Positions 23,394 through 32,918 of a DNA stretch of 43,264 nt are shown here, piece by piece (the first letter of the stretch is position 1; each line of letters starts with the position of its first letter). The position numbers and the translations under genes were made by a program. The stretch is from an uncultured Clostridia bacterium (GTDB taxonomy: Bacteria; Bacillota; Clostridia; Oscillospirales; Ruminococcaceae), in the NCBI GenBank assembly GCA_944386805.1, contig CALXCO010000019.1, positions 1-43,264 of the forward strand, read 5' to 3'. The notes beneath the pieces are model-generated. The model was given only the letters and a program-made list of their open reading frames with translations. It did not search any database and had not been told where the DNA came from.

Positions 23394-24181
23394 GCCTGTC
23401 CTCCTTTTGCGCACAGCGCTTGGATGCCGCGGCGAATCAATACCGCTGCGACCGCCTGCCGGTAGGCAGCGCTGCCGCGCATTCCGCCGCCATAGGTGAC
23501 CGATGCAGCAGCTTTTTCGGCGATCTTCCGTAAACCAGATTCATCCCGGCTTCCGCAGTCTGTCGGCAGCGTGACCAGTTTTGCCCGGCAGGGTCTTGCA
23601 CCGATGGTGCACCGCCAGCCGTCCGTTCCGTTGGATACAGCGACCGCACAGGCAGGGAAATCGTTGGCATTGAGCCGTTCGGAAAGATAAACCACCCGGC
23701 GGTTTTTGCGGATGCGGATTTCGGTCAGCAGGTCCGCTTCGTTGCTGCGCCCGGCAAATTCGGCAATCGGCACCCAGCCTTCCTTATACAAATGTACCTC
23801 GCAGTCCAGTGCCAGCAGCAGCGCCAGTACATCCGAAAATCCGAACCGACCGTAAGCACTTCCGCCGATTGTCGCACAGTTTCTGAACTGTACGCCGACG
23901 ATGTGCCAGACCGCTTCGGTAAACGCACCGTCAAACGCTTTGTTTAATGGCTCATTGATTTCGATCTCCCGCAGCGTGGTCATTGCTCCGATCAGGAATC
24001 CGTCCTCGTCCTCTTGAATATAGGAGAGGTCGAGTGACGACAGGTCAATTGCGTGCTGGATAGTATGTTCTCCCAGCCGCAGCCAGCCGGTTCCGCCCAG
24101 AATCGCGCTGCCCTTTTTCTGGCGCAGCTGCCAGGCTTCTTCCAGCGTATCCGGCCGGTAATAATGATTGATATGAAGCAT
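23390..24181 (-). CDS. xdhB: Xanthine dehydrogenase family, FAD-binding subunit
   Basis: The 263-residue subunit has the FAD-binding (CO dehydrogenase flavoprotein type) fold. AILGGTGWLRLG is the first flavin loop and CATIGGSAYGRFGFSD the second, and a C-terminal domain follows. It passes electrons out to the final acceptor. It is the first gene of the operon, read from a promoter at 24343-24372. The ATG at 24181 has AAGGAGG 7 bases upstream; 14 more open codons before it lack a start signal. Compared with common members the second flavin loop lacks one Gly (IGGSAYG rather than IGGNIAN-like), which is seen in clostridial forms. Confidence 0.92.
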   Translation of the reverse strand: MLHINHYYRPDTLEEAWQLRQKKGSAILGGTGWLRLGEHTIQHAIDLSSLDLSYIQEDEDGFLIGAMTTLREIEINEPLNKAFDGAFTEAVWHIVGVQFRNCATIGGSAYGRFGFSDVLALLLALDCEVHLYKEGWVPIAEFAGRSNEADLLTEIRIRKNRRVVYLSERLNANDFPACAVAVSNGTDGWRCTIGARPCRAKLVTLPTDCGSRDESGLRKIAEKAAASVTYGGGMRGSAAYRQAVAAVLIRRGIQALCAKGGQA

Positions 24182-24342
24182 GATTTCCTCCTTGGCGGCG
24201 TGCCGCCGCTCACAGTCTGCCAATGTTTTGGCTCTGCGCTGAATGCTCAGCAGTTGAACGTCGTTTTTCCGCCAAACGTATTTTTTCGCACCATCTGACG
24301 CAGGCGGGGATAATGGACGCGGGTTTTCTTCCCTTCATTTTC

Positions 24343-24372
24343 AGTATAGCATGAATCGGCTGTCCGATGCAA
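24343..24372 (-). promoter_or_regulatory. Promoter of the xdh operon
   Basis: On the minus strand TTGCAT (24367-24372) and TATACT (24343-24348) are separated by 18 bases, leaving a leader of about 155 bases in which I see no clear riboswitch. Confidence 0.55.
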
Positions 24373-24409
24373 GGCGACGGGCATTTTTTGTCTGAATACC
24401 TGTGCAATC

Positions 24410-24450
24410 AAAAAGACACGCTGCCGGATGTTGTCCACACAGCATGTCTT
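24410..24450 (-). terminator. Terminator of the XRE gene at 24450
   Basis: AAGACATGCTG and CAGCGTGTCTT (one wobble pair) are followed on the minus strand by TTT. The stem touches the stop codon. Confidence 0.65.
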
Positions 24451-25088
24451 TATTTGAGCGCTTCTTCTTCCTCACGGACCAGCAGCAGCATTGCACTGCC
24501 GTCCTCTCCGTAATCAGAGATCAGGATATCGGTTGTCAGCAGCCCGTTTTCTCGCTGGGCAGCCGTCATCAGTTTTTCACCACAGCTGTCCCGGACCAGA
24601 ATTTCCGTTTCAGTGGCCGTTTCTTCAATCCGGCAGCGTGCTTTCAGCTCAGCGCGCGGCTCCGGAATCGTAAAAAATCCCGATTCATTGCGGGGATGTA
24701 CCCGATAGAGTTTGCGGAACAGCCGGTAAACCGAGGCGGTCAGGTACCCTTCGACTTCACGCGACAGCTTCTCGCAGCCAATCCGGTCGGCCATCGACAG
24801 CAGCATTCGCACAGCTCTCAGCAGGGCATCATGTTTACCGGCGGCTGAAGTTTTGCCGTCTTTGTTTGCCGAGCCGGTGGGCGTCGGTGTCCGTCCCAGC
24901 AGGTAGTCACAGGAAACTCCGTAATACTCGGCTGCACGGACGACAAAGTCCAGCCCGCATTCTCTTATTCCGTTTTCATAATGAGAAAGCAGCGCCTGTG
25001 AGACCCCAAGTGCAGCCGCCGCCTGTTTTTGGGTGACCCCGTTTTCCTTGCGGAGCAGTGTCAAAATACGGGGGAAGTTATCATTCAA
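24450..25088 (-). CDS. XRE-family regulator
   Basis: Residues about 1-65 form a helix-turn-helix of the SinR/C1 type: RKENGVTQKQAAAALGVSQ followed by LLSHYENGIRECGLDF and YYGVSCDYLLGRT. The C-terminal 140 residues are soluble and have a segment SREVEGYLTASVYRLFRKLYR; I do not know their function. The start is most likely TTG at 25088, with AGGGAG 8-9 bases upstream; CTG at 25091 is possible. A longer frame opening at ATG 25187 has no ribosome site. It lies upstream of, and reads in the same direction as, the xdh operon, which has its own promoter, so control of xdh is possible but unproven. Confidence 0.85.
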   Translation of the reverse strand: MNDNFPRILTLLRKENGVTQKQAAAALGVSQALLSHYENGIRECGLDFVVRAAEYYGVSCDYLLGRTPTPTGSANKDGKTSAAGKHDALLRAVRMLLSMADRIGCEKLSREVEGYLTASVYRLFRKLYRVHPRNESGFFTIPEPRAELKARCRIEETATETEILVRDSCGEKLMTAAQRENGLLTTDILISDYGEDGSAMLLLVREEEEALK

Positions 25089-25309
25089 CAGTATGTCTCC
25101 CTTCGATACCGGCTGACCCCGAAAGGAAATCCTTTTCCGAAAAAGTTTTTCCGTTTGCAGTGAAGGGATGGGGAAAATTTTCCCCATTTTGTCAGCTCAA
25201 CGTATTGTAAATTATAAAGCAACTGATACAGTTTGTAAAGAGGTTTCGCCAAATTCCTCGATTTTTGGCGATGTTGATGTGAACGTTTCCTAAATTTTTG
25301 GATATTCCG

Positions 25310-25338
25310 TTGGAAAACCTGCCCAGATGCGGTATAAT
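25310..25338 (+). promoter_or_regulatory. Promoter of the histidine-phosphatase operon
   Basis: TTGGAA (25310-25315) and TATAAT (25333-25338) are separated by 17 bases. It rules out in-frame starts upstream of about 25345. Confidence 0.7.
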
Positions 25339-25402
25339 AATGATGGAACACCCTGCCAATCGCAGCTGGTGCCGACATTTACTGAAAATGGGGCTTCGGA
25401 CA

Positions 25403-26080
25403 ATGATTACCTATAAACTGTTTATGATTCGCCACGGCCTGACTGAGGCAAACTTTGACGGACGTTATATCGGCTCGACCGACCTGCCTCTGTGCAGGGA
25501 AGGCCGCGAGGGTCTGAAAAAACTGGTCAAAACCCGTGAGTATCCCGGCGTCGGCCGGGTCTATTCGCCGCCGCTTTTGCGCTGTACCGAGACGGCTGGG
25601 ATTATTTATCCCGAACAGAAGCCTGTGCTGGTGGACAAACTGCGGGAGTATTCCTTCGGCGTCTTCGAAAACAAGACGGTCGCGGAACTTGCATCGACCG
25701 AGGCGTTCAAACGCTGGTCGGACAGCGGTATGCGGGATGCACCGCTCGGCGGGGAAGACCGGGATGTCTTTCTGCATCGGTGTGAAGAGGGATTCAAATG
25801 GGTGCTGGAAGATATGATGCGCCATCGTATTACCAGCGCTGCCCTGATCTGCCACAGCGGGATTCTGATGAACCTGCTGGCCCATTACGGCTATCCGCGG
25901 CTGGAACCGCTGCGCTGGAAAGCAGAGCCGGGCGAGGGATTCACTGCGCTGATTACCGCGTCAATGTGGCAGCGTGCCGAGGTCTTTGAGGTCGTCGACC
26001 CGATTCCTTATCATAAGGACGACCGCCGCGAACCGGCCAGCTATGGCATTTATGATGTAGACGGGGAAAAGGATGACTGA
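25403..26080 (+). CDS. Histidine phosphatase (phosphoglycerate mutase superfamily)
   Basis: The 225-residue product has the catalytic FMIRHGLTEAN (RHG, phosphorylated His), YSPPLLRCTETA (second Arg), a Glu in LREYSFGVFENK and a late CHSGIL (second His). Members include alpha-ribazole phosphatase and broad acid phosphatases; the length and the middle motif fit the former, but no cobalamin genes are near. The ATG at 25403 lies about 58 bases after the predicted start of transcription; its ribosome site is weak. Two other in-frame ATGs (25340-25388) are possible. The next gene starts 29 bases downstream. Confidence 0.85.
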   Translation: MITYKLFMIRHGLTEANFDGRYIGSTDLPLCREGREGLKKLVKTREYPGVGRVYSPPLLRCTETAGIIYPEQKPVLVDKLREYSFGVFENKTVAELASTEAFKRWSDSGMRDAPLGGEDRDVFLHRCEEGFKWVLEDMMRHRITSAALICHSGILMNLLAHYGYPRLEPLRWKAEPGEGFTALITASMWQRAEVFEVVDPIPYHKDDRREPASYGIYDVDGEKDD

Positions 26081-26109
26081 CCCCGATAACCGAAAGGAGT
26101 GGTTGCCTG

Positions 26110-27045
26110 ATGGAATCCGAATTTCATCGGTCCGGCGGCGTATTCTCCGGCCAGAATTCCGCACCGTCCGACCGGGAAAGAAAAGATTTTGAGCAGGAAC
26201 GCCAGCCAGAACCGCCGCCCCGGCTCTTCCGCAGAATCCGCCGGGATGCCCGCCGCAGCCTGACGGCGCAGTGGGGAAAGACTGCCGCAGGGTTTTTGTT
26301 CCTGTGTGGGATTGTAGTGTTGTGTTTCCTGCTGCGCGGGCTGATTCTGGAAGCGCTGGGACTGGGCGGCAGGATGATTACGCTTGAATCGGGCGTGCTG
26401 ACGATCAGCCTGCCGCTGGTTGTAATCAATAGTGCGCTGGTACTGGTTGTGCTGCTGCTGATCAGTCCGCTGGGACTGGGGTATCTGCGGCTGATCTATC
26501 AGATGACGACGGGTGAGGAACCGTTTCTGTCGGTGATCTTTGACCCGCTGCGCAGTGTCCGCATGACCCTGCGCAGTATCTGGGCAACGCTGCTGATGAT
26601 GCTGGTGGACGCTGTTGCGCTGGTAATCTGCTGTCTGCCTGGGCTGACGTCGATGGTCGCGGCACGGATATTGCCGGGAACTACCGGAAAATCGGCTGTC
26701 TGCCGGATTGCACTGCTGCTGCTTGGGGTGGTGCTATTGGTGGTCGGCGTACTGCTGGCGGCAATTTTGACGGCAAGATTTTTCGCGGTCGGCTTTTTGC
26801 TGGCAGATGAAAACCTTGGGGTGATTGAGGCTTTCCGCCTTTCCTTTAAAATCTCACGCGGCTTTACTGGAGAAATCGTCATGCTGATGGTTTCGTTTAT
26901 CCCGGCAGGTGTGCTGTGTATTCTGCTGATACCGGCGGTGTTTGTTGTGCCGTATGTGACGGCATCTTTCGCACTGCTGGCAAGGGTGCTGCTTGACCAC
27001 AGCCGCTGCCAGCAAACCCCGCCTCCATCCCCGGATGACAACTAA
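26110..27045 (+). CDS. DUF975-like integral membrane protein
   Basis: The 311-residue product begins with about 45 charged residues, then IRRDARRSLTAQWGKTAAG, the amphipathic lead-in seen in DUF975 proteins, and about five or six membrane segments. The late FRLSFKISRGFTGEI followed by a helix and VVPYVTASFALLARV also fits that family. The function of the family is unknown. It has GAAAGGAGTGG before the ATG and follows the histidine phosphatase by 29 bases, so the two are one operon, ended by the terminator at 27059-27088. The N-terminal extension is longer than I expect for the family. Confidence 0.75.
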   Translation: MESEFHRSGGVFSGQNSAPSDRERKDFEQERQPEPPPRLFRRIRRDARRSLTAQWGKTAAGFLFLCGIVVLCFLLRGLILEALGLGGRMITLESGVLTISLPLVVINSALVLVVLLLISPLGLGYLRLIYQMTTGEEPFLSVIFDPLRSVRMTLRSIWATLLMMLVDAVALVICCLPGLTSMVAARILPGTTGKSAVCRIALLLLGVVLLVVGVLLAAILTARFFAVGFLLADENLGVIEAFRLSFKISRGFTGEIVMLMVSFIPAGVLCILLIPAVFVVPYVTASFALLARVLLDHSRCQQTPPPSPDDN

Positions 27046-27058
27046 ATATGGTACGCAG

Positions 27059-27088
27059 ACGGACAGGGGTTATCCTCTGTCCGTTTTG
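27059..27088 (+). terminator. Terminator of the 25403-27045 operon
   Basis: ACGGACAG and CTGTCCGT, with further inner pairing, are followed by TTTTGTC. Confidence 0.75.
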
Positions 27089-27461
27089 TCATATCCGGAC
27101 GGCATGCAGGACTGTCATTGGCCGGCAGGCACTGTAAGTGAACAGAGGACAGCTGCTTGCCGTATCTGGTAAATTTGCCCCGGAATCGTCCATCTGAATG
27201 CAGGATTTATTCCAGAAGATTCATTTTTCACCGGTCAATTGTCTTTTCATACAGCATACAGACTGTTCATACAACCATTCAGCGCCGTTTATCTGGATAA
27301 ATGAGGGAAAAGGCTGATTTTATGGAAAATTCCGGCTGTTTTTCCACAGCGGACAGGAGTGATAAAAAGATTTTTCAGAGTGAGAAAATGAGGAAAAAAG
27401 CGGCATTTTTTTTGCAAAGAAAAATTTTTGGAAAAAAATCTGACGGATTTTCAAAAAAATA
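27089..27461 (+). other. Gene-free stretch upstream of gdhA
   Basis: No supported gene was found. A near-palindrome GGCAGGCA/TGCTTGCC (about 27123-27161) and two TTCATACA direct repeats (near 27247 and 27269) were noted. From about 27360 to 27461 the sequence is rich in A and T runs, as expected of an UP-element-like region in front of a strong promoter. Confidence 0.5.
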
Positions 27462-27490
27462 TTGCAATTTTTTTCAATAGGGTGTATAAT
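27462..27490 (+). promoter_or_regulatory. Promoter of gdhA
   Basis: TTGCAA (27462-27467) and TATAAT (27485-27490) are separated by 17 bases, preceded by A/T tracts. Confidence 0.75.
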
Positions 27491-27523
27491 AAACTCACGC
27501 GCAAAAAACTGCTTAAAATTTAG

Positions 27524-28885
<1,362 letters not shown>

Positions 28886-29033
28886 GCGCAGAGCCTGCGC
28901 TCCCAGTTTGCCGGGATTCGTTCACGCTCCGGGAGCTCAGCAAACGAAACTTGCTTTCCCGCTCGGTGGATTTTGTCTCCGGTATACAGTGGCAGCAGCT
29001 ACGACGAACGCGCCGGGTAGATGGTGCAATATT
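28886..29033 (+). repeat. Structured repeat, copy C, directly after the gdhA stop
   Basis: The head hairpin GCGCA-gagcc-TGCGC begins on the first base after TAA and is followed by TCCC as in copies A and B. The middle (28905-29005) is different in sequence. The end GAACGCGCCGGGTAGAT followed by GGTGCAAT matches the family core. It lies between gdhA and its terminator, so it is part of the gdhA 3'-UTR. Confidence 0.75.
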
Positions 29034-29076
29034 GGCACTGTTTAGTGGGGCGTGAAAAATAAATAATGCTTATGAA

Positions 29077-29108
29077 GGGTGTCGTTCCAGTAGGAACGGC
29101 GCCCTTTT
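29077..29108 (+). terminator. Terminator of gdhA
   Basis: GGGTGTCGTTCC pairs with GGAACGGCGCCC (two G-T pairs), 4-base loop, followed by TTTT. Confidence 0.7.
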
Positions 29109-29122
29109 CAATTGCCTTTGTC

Positions 29123-29151
29123 TTGTGGATGAGCGGGATTTTTGCTATAAT
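29123..29151 (+). promoter_or_regulatory. Promoter of the DUF1287 gene
   Basis: TTGTGG (29123-29128) and TATAAT (29146-29151) are separated by 17 bases. Confidence 0.7.
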
Positions 29152-29181
29152 GAGGAAAAGGACAGTTGGGGAGGGGTGGCG

Positions 29182-29847
29182 GTGAAAATCAAAAAGATCG
29201 TTGCAATCCTGACAGCGGGACTGATCTGTGTTGCGGTAATTACAGGTGGGATTTTCGCTTCCCGTTATCAGCACACCTCCGCTGAACGGCTGCCGGACCG
29301 GTACGGTGAAAAAATAGCCCAGCTTAAAAGCTCAGTTGATAAAGACGGCGACGGTGTCGACGACCAGACGGATATTTTAGAGGGTGCGCTCGCGTATGTC
29401 AGCACCCAACCCAAGTACAAAAGCCGCTATTATCAGACAGGCTATCCGGACGACGGTTACGGCGTATGTACCGATGTGGTCGCAAATGCGCTCAAAAGCG
29501 CCGGGTATGACCTGATGGAGCTGGTGCAGCGGGATATTGAAAACAATCCCGATGGGTACGATATTGACCAGCCGGATCAAAACATCGATTTTCGGCGGGT
29601 ACGGAATTTAAAGGTGTATTTTGCCCACACTGCCCTTAGTCTGACGACCGATTTGTCTGATTTGGAGCAGTGGCAGGGTGGAGATATCGTGATTTTTGAG
29701 AGCCATATCGGGATTGTGTCCGACCGAAGAAACGCGGACGGCGTGCCCTATGTCATCCATCACAACGACCCGTTTCAGAAAAGCTATGAACAGGATATCC
29801 TCCAAAGCAGGGATGATATCGTCGGGCATTATCGCGTCTCAGAATAA
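29182..29847 (+). CDS. DUF1287 family exported protein
   Basis: The N-terminus is a membrane/signal segment (residues about 6-26). An acidic DKDGDGVDD run at about 53-61 resembles a calcium-binding loop. The DUF1287 domain follows: GYGVCTDVVANALKSAGYDL (Cys96), NIDFRRVRNL, WQGGDIVIF, SHIGIVSD (His175) and VIHH. The Cys/His pair suggests a papain-like (NlpC/P60-like) fold and a wall-directed hydrolase activity, which is inference. The start is GTG at 29182, with GGGGAGG 7 bases upstream; an in-frame ATG at 29125 lies inside the promoter. The next gene starts 13 bases after the stop. Confidence 0.85.
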   Translation: MKIKKIVAILTAGLICVAVITGGIFASRYQHTSAERLPDRYGEKIAQLKSSVDKDGDGVDDQTDILEGALAYVSTQPKYKSRYYQTGYPDDGYGVCTDVVANALKSAGYDLMELVQRDIENNPDGYDIDQPDQNIDFRRVRNLKVYFAHTALSLTTDLSDLEQWQGGDIVIFESHIGIVSDRRNADGVPYVIHHNDPFQKSYEQDILQSRDDIVGHYRVSE

Positions 29848-29860
29848 GGAGGCAACAGGT

Positions 29861-30334
29861 ATGTCGTGTGAAGTGAAAACAATGCCGTTTGCCGCAAAAA
29901 CCAGACCATTTTCATCCAAGGGCATGATCTTTAAAGGAAAGGTCGACTGGTGGTTTTACGCAATTATGATCCTGATTGCCGTCAATCTGGTTCCGATTAT
30001 TGTGATGGCGTTCATGGATGGGATGACGGGAGCAGCTGTGTTTGACCTGCTGGTGCTGGCGGTGGTGGAGGTATTCTGCGGGCTGATTGCGTGGCGCAAT
30101 TATATCCGGCTGGAAGGCAATGGTCTGACAATCGTCTTTGGGCTGATTCAGCTGTCGATTCGTTACAGCGAGATTTCCGGCATTTCTGAGACCCACAATC
30201 CGCTGGCCTCGCTTGCCGCGTCTTTGGACCGGATTGAAATAAAATACCGGCGCAGCTGTTCTGTGATGGTCGCGGTGGTGGAAAAGCAGGCGTTTATTGA
30301 GGAAATAAATAAACGGATTCGTGATTGTCAGTAG
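29861..30334 (+). CDS. Membrane protein with PH-like (bPH) domain
   Basis: The 157-residue product has two hydrophobic segments (about 31-51 and 58-78) and then a short beta-rich domain: YIRLEGNGLTIVFGLIQ, IRYSEISGISETHNPLA, SLDRIEIKYRR. This is the pattern of the bacterial PH-like proteins of the YdbS/DUF1200 type. The function is unknown. AAGGAGG lies 9 bases before the ATG at 29861, and the gene follows the DUF1287 gene by 13 bases, so both are co-transcribed and end at the terminator 30340-30374. Confidence 0.7.
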   Translation: MSCEVKTMPFAAKTRPFSSKGMIFKGKVDWWFYAIMILIAVNLVPIIVMAFMDGMTGAAVFDLLVLAVVEVFCGLIAWRNYIRLEGNGLTIVFGLIQLSIRYSEISGISETHNPLASLAASLDRIEIKYRRSCSVMVAVVEKQAFIEEINKRIRDCQ

Positions 30335-30339
30335 ACGGA

Positions 30340-30374
30340 AAAAGGCGTCTCTCCCGGCAGGAGAGGCGCCTTTT
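30340..30374. terminator. Bidirectional terminator
   Basis: AAAAGGCGTCTCTCC pairs with GGAGAGGCGCCTTTT, 5-base loop, between convergent genes, with A and T runs on the two sides. Confidence 0.85.
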
Positions 30375-30385
30375 GTGTGGAGAAA

Positions 30386-30826
30386 TCACTCCGGTTTTTG
30401 TACCAGCTGATGAAAATCGTCGATCATCGATTGCAGCGTAATCGATTCCATTGTCTGTTTGATTGCGTCCTCGATCTGCTGGTAGGGCTTTTGCAGTACC
30501 TGTCCGATATTCTGTGCAATCGGGCATTTTCGTCCCTGACAGGCGTGAATCCCGATCAGCCCTGACAGTCCGTCCGGTTCCAGCGCGCTGTAAATCTGGT
30601 ACAGGGTGATTTCTGATGGGTCAGCGCACAGCTGTGCGCCGCCGGTTCCACGTGCGACGGTAACCAGCCCGGCTTTTTTCAGTCCGCTGATGACATTGCG
30701 GATGATGACAGGATTGCATCCGGTGCTTTGGGCAAGAAGATTGCTGGTCACTTTGGCGACACCTTTTGCTTCGTGGATAAAAATCAGGCAGTGTACTGCG
30801 ACAGAACATTTCATACTGATCTGCAT
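30386..30826 (-). CDS. Rrf2-family transcription regulator
   Basis: The 146-residue product has the Rrf2 winged helix (residues 1-65) with VTSNLLAQSTGCNPVIIRNVISGLKK as helix-turn-helix region and ARGTGGAQL as the wing. The dimer/sensor part has HACQGRKCPIAQ with Cys96 and Cys101. IscR-type Rrf2 proteins use three Cys for a cluster, so here a thiol switch or another ligand is more likely (YwnA-like). AAAGGATATCAAG precedes the ATG. It is divergent from a decayed quinone-oxidoreductase gene, and two equal palindromes lie between them, which are its likely operators. Confidence 0.9.
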   Translation of the reverse strand: MQISMKCSVAVHCLIFIHEAKGVAKVTSNLLAQSTGCNPVIIRNVISGLKKAGLVTVARGTGGAQLCADPSEITLYQIYSALEPDGLSGLIGIHACQGRKCPIAQNIGQVLQKPYQQIEDAIKQTMESITLQSMIDDFHQLVQKPE

Positions 30827-30864
30827 CTTGATATCCTTTCGTATAAAAAATTGGTGTTCTGTTG

Positions 30865-30887
30865 GATGTAACTCTTAACATTACATC
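30865..30887. promoter_or_regulatory. Palindromic operator 1 of the Rrf2 regulator
   Basis: GATGTAA-N9-TTACATC, a perfect 7-bp palindrome around 9 bases, in the divergent promoter region. Confidence 0.7.
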
Positions 30888-30911
30888 AAATAAGTGGTAA
30901 ACTCTTGGTTA

Positions 30912-30934
30912 GATGTAATTCTTGTATTTACATC
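30912..30934. promoter_or_regulatory. Palindromic operator 2 of the Rrf2 regulator
   Basis: The same GATGTAA-N9-TTACATC, here extended by A and T at its ends (30911-30935). The centres of the two sites are 47 bases apart. Confidence 0.7.
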
Positions 30935-31020
30935 TTATATTGTATCGGTCTTTTCACAAAAATGCAAGAGGATTTTTCTGAAAAGCATCTTCTCGTCACG
31001 ACATAAGAAGGAGGGCCTGT

Positions 31021-32021
31021 ATGAAAGCAGTTCAGATTGCAAAATATTCCAAAACCATCCAAACCCGCCTTTGTGATATCCCTGTCCCTGAAATCTCCGA
31101 CAGCGAAGTCCTGGTCAGAGTAAAGGCGGCCGCAGTTAACCCACTGGAACTGCTGATTCTGACAGGAAGCGTTCGGTTGATTCAGGATTATCCGATGCCG
31201 CTGACACTTGGAAATGAGTGCGCTGGAATTGTCGAAAAGGTGGGCCGAAAGGTCAGCGGGTTTCGGCCAGGCGATCAGGTTTATGCCCGGCTGCCGATAA
31301 AAAAGATCGGCGCCTTTGCGGAGTATGCTGCAATTGATCAGAGCGCGCTTGCGCCAATGCCCACGGGTTATTCTTTTGCCGTCGCTGCTGCGATTCCTCT
31401 GACCGGCCTGACTGCTTATCAGGGCATCGTCGAACAGCTGGAGGCAAAGCCGGGGAGTACACTCCTCATCCCAGGCGGTTCGGGCAGCTTCGGCCAGATG
31501 GCCGTTCCGGTCGCATAGGAACTGGGACTGGATGTCATTGTGACCGGCAATGCCCGTGCACGGGAAAGCATTCTGGCACTTGGCGCCGATCAGTACATCG
31601 ATTATCGAAAGGAAAATTACTGGGAGACGCTGTCCGGCGTCGATTATCTGCTGGATACGCTGGGAGCTGGTGAATTTGAACATGAACTGTCGGTCCTGAA
31701 ACCGGGTGGACGGCTGCTGAGCCTGCGGACCGGTCCAAACAGACAGTTTGCGGTCCAGAATCACTGTCCGCGTTGGAAAAAAGCATTGTTTGCCCTTGCC
31801 GGTGCCAAATACGATAAAGCAGCCGCCAAACAGGGAAAAGAATATCGGTTCATCTTTGTCCGCGCAGATGGAAAACAGCTCCGGAAAATTACGCAAATCG
31901 TTGAAAAAATCAGATCATGCCCGCCGTTGACCCGCATGTCTTTTCGCTTGAACGGGCAGACCAGGCACTCAAACTGGTCGCAGATGGGGGTTCGGTTGGC
32001 AAGGTCCTGATTCAAATTTGA
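31021..32021 (+). pseudogene. Decayed zinc-independent quinone oxidoreductase (MDR family)
   Basis: The frame starts at 31021 with GAAGGAGGG in front and encodes the usual medium-chain reductase: an N-terminal GroES-like domain (AAAVNPLELL, GNECAGIV) and a Rossmann loop LLIPGGSGSFGQMA. An in-frame TAG (31516-31518) interrupts it exactly where AKELGLDV would be expected, so AAG to TAG is the simplest event. The same frame then goes on with ALGADQYIDYR and LLDTLGAG. Near 31910 a second lesion shifts the frame by one base; the proper end (VDPHVFSLERADQAL to VGKVLIQI-stop) is read in another frame to 32021. Two lesions argue for a true pseudogene. Upstream operators look intact. Confidence 0.85.
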
Positions 32022-32036
32022 CAGGAGGAATTGTAG

Positions 32037-32798
32037 ATGAAAGTGTATCAGATCAGCTTCAGCCCGACCGGTGGTACCAAAAAGGTCGCCGATATTCTGA
32101 CAAATGTGTTGGGCAGTGAGATGGAGACGGTCGACCTGACGAATGCCCGCGGTGATTTTGGCAGCGTTGCGCTGACAAAAGAGGATATCGCGGTGATTGC
32201 GATGCCGTCTTATGGCGGACGTGTGCCCGCTCCTGCAACCGAACGGCTTGCAAAAGCGCAGGGGAATGGCGCCCGTGCGGTTTTGGTCTGTGTATATGGC
32301 AACCGCGCTTACGAAGATACGCTGGTGGAAATGCTGGATACCGCGAAACAGGCAGGTTTTACCGTAATTGCAGCAGTTGCGGCAATTGCCGAACACTCGA
32401 TTGCCCGTCAGTTTGCGACCGGACGTCCGGATGCAGCCGATCATCAGACACTTACCGAATTTGCCGGCAAGATTCAGGCGAAAATTACCGCCGGTGATAC
32501 CAGTGAACCGGCTCTGCCTGGCAACCGTCCCTATAAAAAGTCGGGCGGCGGCGGAATGGTCCCCAAAGCTGACAAGGAATGTGTAGGTTGTGGTATCTGT
32601 GCGAAGGAATGCCCGGTTGGGGCAATTGATGCGCAGGACCCCAAAAAGGTGGACGGCGATGTCTGTATTTCCTGTATGCGCTGTGTTTCGGTCTGCCCGC
32701 ATGGTGCGCGGAAGGTCAACCCGGTTATGATGGCTGCGGTTGGCGTGGCGCTGAAGAAGGTCTGCTCCGATCGGAAAGAGTGCGAACTGTTTATTTGA
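32037..32798 (+). CDS. EFR1-type flavodoxin/ferredoxin fusion protein
   Basis: The 253-residue product joins a flavodoxin-like domain (residues 1-155) to a bacterial two-cluster ferredoxin domain (about 175-235). The flavodoxin part begins YQISFSPTGGTKKVADIL, with the phosphate loop SPTGGTKK. The clusters are CVGCGICAKECPVGAI and CISCMRCVSVCPHGAR. It should shuttle electrons in the cytoplasm. ACAGGAGGAATTG precedes the ATG, 15 bases after the end of the decayed oxidoreductase gene, so it sits in the same Rrf2-controlled transcript and may be the functional remainder of that operon. Confidence 0.9.
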   Translation: MKVYQISFSPTGGTKKVADILTNVLGSEMETVDLTNARGDFGSVALTKEDIAVIAMPSYGGRVPAPATERLAKAQGNGARAVLVCVYGNRAYEDTLVEMLDTAKQAGFTVIAAVAAIAEHSIARQFATGRPDAADHQTLTEFAGKIQAKITAGDTSEPALPGNRPYKKSGGGGMVPKADKECVGCGICAKECPVGAIDAQDPKKVDGDVCISCMRCVSVCPHGARKVNPVMMAAVGVALKKVCSDRKECELFI

Positions 32799-32817
32799 TT
32801 GCTGCATGCTTGCAGTG

Positions 32818-32846
32818 GGCGACAGCTGGAGAGCTGCCGCCTTTTT
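32818..32846 (+). terminator. Terminator of the EFR1-type gene
   Basis: GGCG/CGCC with inner CAGCT/AGCTG pairing, followed by TTTTT. Confidence 0.75.
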
Positions 32847-32860
32847 GCTTGATAAATTGC

Positions 32861-32890
32861 TTGCTTCCGGTCAGATGGTTATGCTATAAT
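32861..32890 (+). promoter_or_regulatory. Sigma-A-like promoter upstream of the ECF gene
   Basis: TTGCTT (32861-32866) and TATAAT (32885-32890) are separated by 18 bases. Confidence 0.6.
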
Positions 32891-32918
32891 GGTGCCAGAT
32901 ATAATTTTCATGGACAAA

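Noticed and set aside
27123-27161. A riboswitch or terminator upstream of gdhA
   Set aside because: The stem contains a wobble pair and a long loop, lies far ahead of the promoter at 27462, and has no T run.
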